Of a stretch of 64,000 bases of DNA, positions 55,419 to 64,000 are shown piece after piece. Source of the DNA: Inia geoffrensis (lineage: Eukaryota > Chordata > Mammalia > Artiodactyla > Iniidae); contig CM070903.1 in assembly GCA_036417435.1 (NCBI GenBank), positions 83,755,501 to 83,819,500 of the forward strand, written 5' to 3'. The position numbers were made by a program, and so were the translations under genes. Position 1 is the first letter of the stretch. Every line of letters starts with the position of its first letter. The notes beneath the pieces were generated by a model. That model was not told the origin of the DNA and ran no database searches. It was given only the letters and a program-made list of their open reading frames with translations.

Positions 55419-57850
55419 CTAGAGCAGACAGCAGAACAGAGGAGTCACCATAGGCTCTGCCTGAGTCCCAGCTGTCCTCCAGTCCCGACTCTCCCGTCTA
55501 GACCTGATGCAGGACAAAGGCCATTTCCTAGGACAGTCCTTGTCCTTCAACCTAGGGTCTCCTGGGACCATAGCCCCTGTCCCTGCCCCTCAGCCCCAGG
55601 ATGCCCTGGGTGACACTTTCTGCCAGGGGTAGATAACCCACCCACCATACACTCTTGTCCCTTTTTGCTGCTTAGCCAGAGATTTGGGGCTGGAGTTTCC
55701 AGGCCTGGAAGGAGAAGGACAGTTAAGAGGACCAAGCCCTGCCCCCATCACAAGAGCACCCCACACACACGCTGTGGTCCTGCCTGGACTGGAAATCTGG
55801 GCTGAGGCTCTGTTCCTGGCCTCTTGCTGTCTCCTCTCAGAGCTCTCCCATGATCTTCAGAACCCCCTGGTAGCTCCTCTCTGCTTTGACACTCACCTCC
55901 TCAGAATTCTCCTGGATGACAGGCCTGACCCTCGCCCACAGGCTCCGCCTCAGCAAGGCTCCCCACCTCCACCCCCAGAAGCACTCCCGGCCAGGCTCAG
56001 GGTGCAGGGGCTTTGAGGACAACCCCTCACCGCCCACCCCCGACCTGCCCTAGCCCTCTCTCCTCTGCTCCCTCCTGAGCTGACTTTAATTCTTTTCATC
56101 TTTCCTCTGAAATCACTCCTCTGGCCCCGTATTCAGCTGTCTGGCTTCCAGCTTCCTGATTTCCAGGGGGAGATTAAACAGCTTTCTCCATCTAAAGGCA
56201 CTTTGGATGCCTGGGCCACCCCATGGGCTGGCCAGACCTCTCTCTGGCGAGGGGCCTGCTCTCACTCTTCTGAGCCCTGGCCCACCCTGAGTCCTAGGCC
56301 TTCCACGAGGAACTTCCCATGCCCCTAGCCTGCCCTGGCCCCCAGAGATTCCAGCCCTCCCATCGCTTCCCCTTCACACAGAGGCCCCTCAGCTTCTCCA
56401 GCCAGGCCCAGAGCCCAGAGTCCACAACCTCCTCTATCACCAGCTTTTGGAAAAGGAGAGGTGGGGGTAGGGACGGGGCAGTGCTCAGGGCCTGGAATCT
56501 ACAGAGAGAGCCCTCACTCTGCTTAGCCACCCCTCCCTTTCTCCTCTGGCTTCTCTGTTCTTCCCACCCACTCTTGCCCTCAGAAGCCCTTTTTCTGAGA
56601 ACATGGACATCCGTGGTCTCCCCTAGCTGACAAAGGGACAAGACTGACCAGCTTTCCACTCCCTGAGAGTGTGTCACCTACCCTGTTCGTCTTCTGGAGC
56701 CACCTCAGGGTCTGGTGCTCAGCTGAGCCCTGGCTTGAGACAGAGCAAAACGGGGTTAGGGGCACGGCTGAGTGGGAGGGGCTGTTGGAGAGGAGGACAG
56801 AAAGAAAGAGAGTCTGAGGGAAAGTAAAATTGAGTTGTGAATTATGTGCCATTTGAGCCTGCCTGATATGTAGCTAGGGGATAGTGGTAAAGCTTCGATC
56901 TGACTTTTCAGCAAGGAAGAAATAGTTGCCTAGAAAGGAATCCCTGAGACGGAAAGAGGGAAAGAAGACATTCTATGGTAAGTGTCCAGGAACGCCACCT
57001 TGTCAGAGCTTCAGTTTTCTCCTGAAGTGATTTGGGGCCTTGGGACCCTCGCTTCCTAAGGCCTGAGATGCCAGGAGGACTCTTGGGTCCATATTGGTCT
57101 GTAGGCTTCAGAGAGTCCACAAATTCCCTGACATCATATGAAAAGTCGTGGGCGTGAACAGTACCATGAGGGGAGAACCTCCACGGCCTTAATCATGTCC
57201 TCAAAAGGGTATCTCACCCCCAGGAAGTTAATGACCACTGGATTAGAGGTTAACACGAAGGTGATACTTGAAGCCGGACAAAGTGACACAGAAGACAGGG
57301 CCAGCGCGGAGCTAAATGACCTCTGGCTGAACCAAGCGGAGAGTCAGGCCCAGGCAGTAACGTGAGTCTCAGGAGCTGACCCGCACTTCTAGATGTGTGT
57401 GTAGGGGCAGGGAGGGGTTCCAGAGACGACCCGGGTGACCCTGGAGACCCCATCTTAAAGCAGATCTCTGCCAGGTGAAATCCTACGGCTCACATGACAC
57501 CTTCTCTGGACTCAGCTGTTTGCAGGCTTTATCTGCTGGGAACTGGCAAGTACTAGCTGGTGAGATGGCACAGGTGACCCAAAGAGTCCCAGGTCTTCAT
57601 GGGAGCACCAGTGAAAAGTGCACAGAAGCATCTGAGCCCATAAGTTTCACAATGTGTACAAAGTTCATCTGTCTCAGAGTAAAACTGGAGTCCACTCTTC
57701 AAGGGGCTGTGTGTGTATCCGGCACCAAGTCAGAAGAATCAGAAAAAGAGAGGGGAAGGGCATCAATGCCAAGGAGACAATTTGGAGGTAACAATAGTTG
57801 TTTAGCAAAAACGTCCATTAGCCCAACCCCACGCTAGCCAGACTACGCAC
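55419..57850. other. Intergenic, no recognised gene
   Basis: GC-rich, CT-rich on the + strand around 55900-56600. Overlapping short frames on both strands, none with a known protein. No repeat is recognised apart from a MIR at the right edge. Confidence 0.4.
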
Positions 57851-57935
57851 TAACCGAGCTGTTGGACCTCTCTGGGTCACAGGTCCCTCTTCTGTGAAAT
57901 GATGAGGTTGGGCTGGAGGGCCTCTGAGGGTACCT
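57850..57935 (+). repeat. MIR fragment
   Basis: 'gtccctcttctgtgaaatga' followed by 'ggttgggctggagggcctct' fits a MIR core. Confidence 0.55.
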
Positions 57936-59640
57936 TCGGTGCCGCCACCTCAGGTTTTAAGAAATGCCTCCTCTGTCCCCTCCCTGGAAGTCTCGTTGCG
58001 GGGAGCTGGAGATTATCCAAAAGCCAAGGGAGTTTTCCCACCCTGCCCCTGCCTGCCCTCCAAGATCACCCACCCAGGGCCTACACCTGGCGCCCTCCTC
58101 CCACTGTGTCACTTTCCCTACAAAAGAGGCTGTGGGAACAAGAGGGGCTTCCTCTTTGGTTTTTATCTCCTTGCCTGCTTGCCTTCTTGCTCAGATCGAG
58201 TGCATTTGGAGGACAGGAAGTGGGGTGGCTGGCTGGGACAGGTGAGCAATCCTGGACCAGGGGTGTCAGCTGCTCTCCAGCCGGGAGGTGGGGGTGGCAG
58301 GCTGTGAACTCTCCCTGGGCCCTGGGAGGACAGACACACTGCCAATGCCGCACTAGACAACACCTGAAGCTCCCTTTCTAGAGCCTCGTGGCTCTAGAAT
58401 GCTTTCTTCTACCCTGGTTTGTAAGTGTGTGTCTATAGCTATGCGTGTGTAAACATAGCTAGACGGAGACGAATCAGGCTTTATGAGGTGGTGGCACCGC
58501 TTCTGCCTGTGGCAGCCAAGCCGCTGCCAGGGCTTCCAAGAGGGCAGCTCCCCTGTCTCTCCCCACAGGTCTCCCCCGTCACATCCGCCTGTGACTCCTT
58601 TTCCCCGACTCCCCAGCATCAAGCTGTCATTGCCAACTCCTCCCTCATTTTTCCTCCCCACAGCCAGGCTGTTGCTATATCCTCACTTCTTCCTCCACAG
58701 CAACTCTGAAATCTGTTTCTTTCTTGGTGTCCGCCCCCTCCATCAGCATCCCCCTCTTGTGTCCCCGACTCTCCTGCTTGCTTTTTTTTTTGCTTCTCAC
58801 CCTCTCTGACTTTGTGCTTTGCCTGTGCTTTGTCCATCTGTCTATCCCTCTCCGTCCATGCTTGTTTTGTGTGCAGCCCTGTCTCCCCTGTCTGAATCCC
58901 TGCCTGCCTCTCTCTCAGTTGGCCTCGTACTCTCTGGTTGGTTGTGTGTGTTTGTCTCTTTACCTCTCCACTCTGTCTCTCAACAAGTCACAGCCAGAAA
59001 CTCCTTGGGAAGCAGTGTCTTGAGCCTCCTTCTTCTTTCTAACCTCACTGTCAAGTTGACTCCTTACGTGGCCTGGCCTCTGAGCAGAGCAGAGGCAACA
59101 CAGTGCGGGGACAGACCTCCTCCGCCTGCGAGAGCCAGTGGGCCATGGGAAGAGCAGCTGGGCTGGAAGAGCCAGTGATGCAGCCCTGCCTGTTACTAAA
59201 ACAAGTGGCAGGCCTGGCTCATTTGCATGTCGGGTCTCTTTTACATAAATCTGCATGTCAAGCTGGAGGCCCAGGAGCCAGGTAATGCAAAATGATGCAA
59301 AATAAATTAATCAGTGTGCCCTTCTGCAGGTGCAAGCCAGCCCTATCTTCCAACTGACAGAGCAAACCCAGAAGGGCTGGTGTCCTTACAGGGTAGGGGG
59401 AAGGAGGGGGGCAGGAGCAGGGCGCTGGCCTGGAGCTGGCAAAAGCAGCTGCTCCAGCTCAGGCTGTGGAAGGCTCAAGGGGCAGCTCGCCCTCTAGCCT
59501 GGCTCACGGTGGCCCTGAGAGACAGGATGGACCGCCGTGGCTGGAGAGAGCTGTGAAGCCAGTCAGCCTGGACCACAGCCTCATCCAGGCTCTGGAGACT
59601 CGGACTCCAGGACTGGGAGAGGGGGAATCTAGGGATCTCC
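57936..59640. other. Intergenic; candidate noncoding element at 59185-59320
   Basis: Mostly CT-rich unique DNA. 59185-59320 stands out: octamer ATTTGCAT (59221-59228), then two near copies of 'aaatgatgcaaaataa' and a TTAATC core within 90 bases. No gene is supported. Confidence 0.35.
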
Positions 59641-59745
59641 TCATCCAGTGGGGAAACTGAGGTACAGGGAGTAGGGGAGGGACCTTTCCAAGGTTACCCA
59701 GCTCTCTGTGGCAGGGCCCAGCACAGAAGTCTGGCATTTGGGAAC
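59640..59745 (-). repeat. MIR fragment (reverse)
   Basis: 'gtggggaaactgaggtacag' and 'aggttacccagctctctgtg' are reverse MIR. Confidence 0.75.
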
Positions 59746-60270
59746 ACTGCCCCTGTGCTAACCTCCTTGGGGTGCTCTAATCACCTTGGGGTGCCCTCCA
59801 GAGCTCCCTGACCCAGACCTGGGTCCTATTCCCCCTCTAGTAAAAGGCAGAGTGGGAAAGAGATAGTAGCCATTCTCCCTCTACATTCTCTAGCCTCTGC
59901 AAAGTGTGACTTCTTGGCTCCCCTCTGGATTGGGAAGTGGTTCCTGAAGCCCCAAGGATTCTGAGAGGCCCCTTCATGTGAGAGAGGAATGGGGAGGAGG
60001 GTCCCCAGCATCAGACCCTGCCCCAGGCCCAGCTCTGTTTCCCCTCTGACAGGCAAAGGCAAACTAGCTGTGGGACCCCAAACACTCCCAAAGATCTCAC
60101 ACCCTCTCCAAACACAACTCACAGTTTGTTTAAAGGGACCCACAGCAAATCACATCTGTGCCAACTAGGACTGCTCTAGTTCTCCTCTGCTGCAGGAGGC
60201 TGGTCAGCACAGCTCCATCCTGCTCCGGAGAGTGCAGGCTAACTGTAGGGATGGCACCTCAGGGGGCAGG
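59746..60270. other. Intergenic, no recognised element
   Basis: Unique sequence with a near-duplicated 'cttggggtgc' pair at 59764-59792. No gene is supported. Confidence 0.4.
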
Positions 60271-60274
60271 GCAC

Positions 60275-60530
60275 CCAGTGGTTAAAAACAATGAGCCACA
60301 TCTCTGCTTGAGTGGTGGTGCTACCACTTACCAGCTGTGTGACTCAGGGCAAGACACCTGGCCTCTCTGACCCTAGCTCTCTCACCTATAAAATATGGGT
60401 GGTAAGCATTCCTACCCAGCAGGGTTACTGTGAGGCTTAAATGAGACAAAGCCCGCACAGCACCCGGCACAGGGCCTGGCACAGAGGAAGCATCTATAAA
60501 TGGTAGCCATTATTATTACTCTTGCAAATA
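60275..60530 (+). repeat. MIR, essentially complete
   Basis: 'agtggttaaaaacaatgagc', 'accagctgtgtgactcaggg', 'tgtgaggcttaaatgagaca' and the end 'tggtagccattattattact' cover the full MIR. It is the best-preserved MIR in the window. Confidence 0.92.
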
Positions 60531-60669
60531 TGGGTATCACAACCAGACCAGCCTAGGTCAGAGGAAGCGGGTGGGAAGCAGAAATAAGTCCAGGTGGGGT
60601 CTCTCTCCCACTGCCCTTTCTCCTCCCATCCCCTTCTTCTGTCCCCCGCCCTCCAATCTAGTCTCCACA

Positions 60670-61000
60670 TTTGCACCAGAGGGAAAGTACTAAAACACGC
60701 ATATTGTCATGCCACTTCCTTGCTTTAACTCCTTTCTGGCTCCCTATTGCTCTTAGGATAAAGCCCAGGCTCCTTGACATGGTCTTACAAGACCTTTTGT
60801 AATCTGGCTCCTGCTTATCTCTGAGCCTCATCTCTCAGCCTCCTGCAACCTAAGCATCGGGACCACAGTGACTCAGACACACATGTTGGCGCTCACCTCC
60901 AGGCGTCTGCATGGGCTGCTTCCAGACCCCAGCTACTCACCTCCTCTATAGTTAGCTTAGAAGTCGCTTCCTCCAGAACACTCCCCCACTCCTGGCTGAG
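60670..61000 (+). repeat. L2 remnant
   Basis: 'gcttaggataaagcccaggc'-like and 'acaagaccttttgtaatctg', then 'ctcatctctcagcctcctgc' follow L2 order. Confidence 0.75.
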
Positions 61001-61054
61001 GATGGATAGAAAAGGGCTTACAGAGATCCTCGTCCCAGGAGATTTTTCTGAGAG

Positions 61055-61165
61055 GTCCCAGAAGTAGGGATGTCTAAGATCACCTAGTCCAGCTCTCCTT
61101 TGGCAGAAGAGAAACTCAGGCCCCAGAGGGAGGAGGCTTCCTCCAGGTTCCCCCCACCCCCTCTC
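61055..61165 (-). repeat. MIR/L3-like fragment (reverse)
   Basis: 'gatcacctagtccagctctc' and 'gaagagaaactcaggcccca' fit an old reverse fragment. Confidence 0.45.
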
Positions 61166-61509
61166 CACACTAGCACAAGAGGAAACCAGTGACCCCCCCT
61201 CTGACACCAAGCATGACCTCTCATTCTAATTCCTTTGCATTTAATCATTTAATTACCTCTCCCAGGGATAATGAATTCCAAGCCCCAGGAGAGGCCATAA
61301 GGCTGTGTGTATTTGGGGGCCAGGGCTGTTTTAGAGCACCCCTCAACCATTCCCATGGTGTCACTATCTCCTCTGCCCTCTTTATCAGTTTCTGGCCTGC
61401 CTCATCTGCCAGGTGAGCAGAGCTTGTGACCAGGGGACAGAGGGGCAAAGGGGGCTTCCTGGAGAGCTGTCAATTCAAAGGGTAGCCAAGTGAGAACGGG
61501 TCAAGTCCC

Positions 61510-61750
61510 CCACTGGAGCGTGGAAAGCAAACAGGTCCTGGAATCAGAAAACCTGAGTTCAAATCCCACTTGCTAGCTGTGTGAAAGGGCAAATTAGTTA
61601 ACCCCTCTGTACCTCAGTCTCTCCAACTGTAAAATGGGGGTAACAATAGCTCTCTCACCAGGCTGTCGTGAGGGTCAAGTGAGGTGACATATGGGAAAGT
61701 ACCTCCTAAACAGTTCAACACTCAACATGCCTTCTTCTTAATGAGCCGAA
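61510..61750 (+). repeat. MIR, nearly complete
   Basis: 'cctgagttcaaatcccactt', 'aattagttaacccctctgta', 'ctgtaaaatgggggtaacaa' and 'cgtgagggtcaagtgaggtg' are MIR blocks. Confidence 0.88.
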
Positions 61751-62540
61751 CGAGCGAGCGCAGGAAGGTTCTGATCAGGAACCAGGTTCCAATGCCCAAA
61801 GTTGACTGCTAACTCAGCCCCCGGCTCCTGCCCCCGTTCTGTACCTAATCTATTATGGACTGAAAGGTGTTGGCCTTATAAGTATTTGTTCCTCACGGCC
61901 AGACTTTCCTGAGTGTTATCAGCCTGGCTGATAAGATAATCTTGCCCTGTAGGGCAAGCTCCGGCACCTGGCATTCTGCATTGCAGGTGACCTCACAGAC
62001 TTAACTTTTTAATACCTAGCAAGTCAAGACAGAGGCTCTCAGCTTACAGGCTGGAAGGGGAGGGGCCGGCTAAGGGGGCCTCCGAAATTAATTCTCTTTG
62101 TTCCTGAGTCTGATGTCTAGAATTGACCGAAGACTCCAAGTTAACACCTTTCATGCCAGATGGTGACTGGGTCTTTACTGGCTCCAGTGAGCTCAGAACC
62201 AAAATGGTTTTGAAAAGACTTGAAGTGAGCGCCCTTCTCCTTTAGCTAAGTGCAAAATCTCCATATCTATTTCAGCCTTTGAAAAGTGAAACCCCGGGAA
62301 GGCAGTTTCCCCAGGCAGAGAAGAGAGGTGTGCAGAATTAATAATCCATCTCGATTTTTCCTGTGTAATTTAATAAGTTGACCAAGCTTATCAGGGGGGA
62401 CCTGGGCTGCATTTAGCCACTGTGCAAGCCGGGCTCACGCCGTTGCCTCACTTTCCCACATTAGAGCGGTTGACCAGCCAGGTGAGGTGAGTCAGGGTTA
62501 AGGTGAAGAGCTGGGACCCATCTCACCTTCTCTGGGCATC
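61751..62540. promoter_or_regulatory. Repeat-free block with paired inverted repeats and GATA motifs: candidate enhancer
   Basis: About 800 bases hold no recognised repeat. At 61916-61934 ttatcagcc/ggctgataa form perfect 9-base arms around one base, followed by another GATA core, then cttgccct/agggcaag form perfect 8-base arms around two bases (61941-61958). An E-box CAGGTG (61984-61989) and a further GATA core (cttatcag, 62387-62394) follow. A regulatory role is inferred. No coding potential is seen. Confidence 0.45.
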
Positions 62541-63134
62541 CGTTACCATTTGGCGACACATCCCTCCTCGCTCAAACGTTCTAGCCGGGTCCTCAGAGTC
62601 CTAGGTGTAAGCCTGAACCACATCTGCCCTCCTGGGCTCTGAGCCTTGGGCCCCAACAAGGCCCCCACTGCCTTCCACCTCTCCCAGCCTCAGGGCGGAT
62701 GCACCTGAGCAAGGTATTGTGACTGGCTGGTATTTAAAGAAGAAGGAGGAGGGAGGTGGGGAAGGGGAGGGGCTTTTCTGGGACAGCCCCAGCCCTGTAC
62801 CTCCCAGAAGAAAGGCAACTGCCTGGACCAGCTGCATCCCGACCCCCAGCAGACCCTTCTCCCCACCGTCCCTTCCACCCCATTTCTCTCCCTCCTCTGC
62901 CGGCCAGAGGGCCACCCCAGGGCTGCTTCTCTCTTGAACTGAGGGTTCTCAGGAATCTGTCTCAGAAAAATACAATTCTCATAGAAAACTTCAGAATCCC
63001 TGGAAAGAATTCCTTGGAACCCAGTGTGGGAAGCGCTACTCTGGGCGGTCATCTCGTTTTGGAGCTGCCACTCGTCTCCACAAGAAGCACTAGGGAGGGG
63101 GAGGATACCCGTATAGAATATTTTTCCAAATAAG

Positions 63135-63255
63135 CAGGAGGGGATTCAGAGATCAATGAACCCATCCCCTCTTTTCCACAGATGGATAGACTGAGGTTCA
63201 AGGAGGGAAAGTGGTCTGTCCAATGAGCTCTCACCACTGAGGCAGGGCCAGTGGG
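63135..63255 (-). repeat. MIR fragment (reverse)
   Basis: 'tccacagatggatagactga' and 'gaaagtggtctgtccaatga' fit a decayed reverse MIR. Confidence 0.6.
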
Positions 63256-63284
63256 CCTTCGCTGGGGTCTTGCTAGTGGGGGGG

Positions 63285-63430
63285 TATGTATCACAGTCTA
63301 GGGGCTCTGGAGTCAGAGGGACCTGTGTTCAAATTTTGACTCAACTGTGAGACTTGGCCACATCATTTGTAGAATGGGATAACAGTAACCACCTCACAGG
63401 GTCTATAAACGAGATGACAGATGTTACAGG
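63285..63430 (+). repeat. MIR fragment
   Basis: 'ggctctggagtcagagggac' and 'gtgttcaaattttgactcaa' then 'cctcacagggtctataaacg' follow MIR. Confidence 0.75.
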
Positions 63431-63570
63431 CCTGATATGTATTTACCCTACAACTTAAGCTCCTTGAAGGCAGGGGTTGGTTTCATTTACTGCTGTATCC
63501 TCAGAGCCTAAGACATGCCCTGCTCAGAGTAGCACTGAGTAAATGCATGTTGAATGAATGAATGCAGCAT
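63431..63570 (+). repeat. L2 3' end
   Basis: 'aagctccttgaaggcagggg', 'ttactgctgtatcctcagag' and the terminal 'gttgaatgaatgaatg' are the L2 tail. Confidence 0.85.
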
Positions 63571-64000
63571 ATGGTTCTTATTATCACTCTTATCCTCACT
63601 ATTATTGCCCAGAGTATTTTCTTGTTCAACTTCAGTCACCTTTTCTTTTCTTCTCCTGGACTCCTTTCTCTGTTTGCTCCTTGTATTGCCGTGTACAGGG
63701 TCACTCCTGCGCACACGCACCTTCACACCTGCACGTCCCCAGGCTGCGCTGTCTCTCTGCCTCTTCTAACCTGCAGGGGGAGAGGGAGAACCGTGAGGCT
63801 GAATCCAAACCCTCGCTTTCCTACCCAACCCCACCCCACCCCCGCCTCAGTGTTCAAATTGCTGCTCCCCTTCATATATCTGAAATCCTGGCCACCCTCC
63901 TCTAAGATACTTAGTGCTGCTTAATAAGTCAGGGGTGGTGAAAAAAAAAAAAATCCCACCAGTATTTTTTCCTTTCCAAGGAAGGCTGCCCACTCATTTT
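63571..64000. other. Intergenic right edge, no recognised gene
   Basis: CT-rich unique DNA with a 13-base A run near 63940. Overlapping short frames on the + strand show no known protein. Confidence 0.4.

Larger units (their letters stand above)
12981..64000. other. Gene-poor VPS8 upstream region (overview)
   Basis: No start codon, splice-bounded exon, known protein or RNA gene can be defended over this roughly 51 kb. In human the VPS8 upstream side is a long desert before MAGEF1 (from memory). An intronless MAGE-type frame of about 300 codons is absent here. Confidence 0.6.

Noticed and set aside
57899..58381. 160-codon frame in GC-rich DNA
   Set aside because: Three overlapping frames in the same stretch have similar length, the usual sign of low stop density from GC content.
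12981..64000. MAGEF1 or another neighbouring gene
   Set aside because: MAGEF1 is expected upstream of VPS8 in human, but no intronless ~300-codon MAGE frame occurs here, so it must be beyond the window.

Overview
This window is nuclear DNA from a mammal, almost certainly a whale or dolphin. The key evidence is thirteen copies of tRNA-derived CHR-family SINEs, which begin 'ggg(a/c)ttccctggtgg' and carry a B box 'ggttcg'. They sit among artiodactyl-type L1 and mammal-wide MIR, L2, MER5A and MaLR repeats, and I see no ruminant BovB LINE. One SINE has a central deletion of the kind known in cetaceans. There are no operons, Shine-Dalgarno sites, CRISPR arrays or prokaryotic genes.

Only one protein-coding gene can be supported: the 5' end of VPS8, on the minus strand. 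VPS8 is the CORVET endosomal tethering subunit. Two coding exons are visible: the start-codon exon (2673-2825, with a few untranslated bases up to about 2840) and the next exon (1809-1877). Both are bounded by splice signals, both are phase 0, and together they give the first 74 residues. The rest of the gene lies to the left of the window. A CpG-rich island at about 11790-12360 is the likely VPS8 promoter, which makes intron 1 about 9 kb.

Layout: 1-12.3 kb is VPS8 (intron, exon, intron, exon, intron 1, promoter) and is generally AT-rich. From 12.4 to 64 kb is intergenic DNA upstream of VPS8, with no gene I can defend. About 12.4-37 kb is dominated by old repeats, including nested L1s at 14.1-15.3 kb and 22.3-23.8 kb and long L2 remnants at 29-31.3 kb. 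About 38-64 kb is more GC-rich, with many short MIR/L2 fossils, an L1 carrying a SINE at 44.2-45.2 kb, and several repeat-poor stretches that look like candidate regulatory DNA (notably 33.6-34.2, 45.8-46.5, 59.2-59.3 and 61.75-62.5 kb). In human, the VPS8 upstream side is a long gene desert before MAGEF1 (recalled, not computed), which fits what is seen.

I looked for an undescribed biological system and found none I could defend. The signals most worth checking are two back-to-back perfect inverted repeats with a GATA-site cluster at 61916-61958, a short poly(A)-tailed retrocopy with a perfect 12-bp target duplication at 39503-39642, an 87-base strictly alternating purine-pyrimidine tract just upstream of the VPS8 promoter, an octamer/TATA-bearing insertion in an L2, and several CTCF-like motifs. 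All open reading frames other than the VPS8 exon look like chance or repeat-derived frames.
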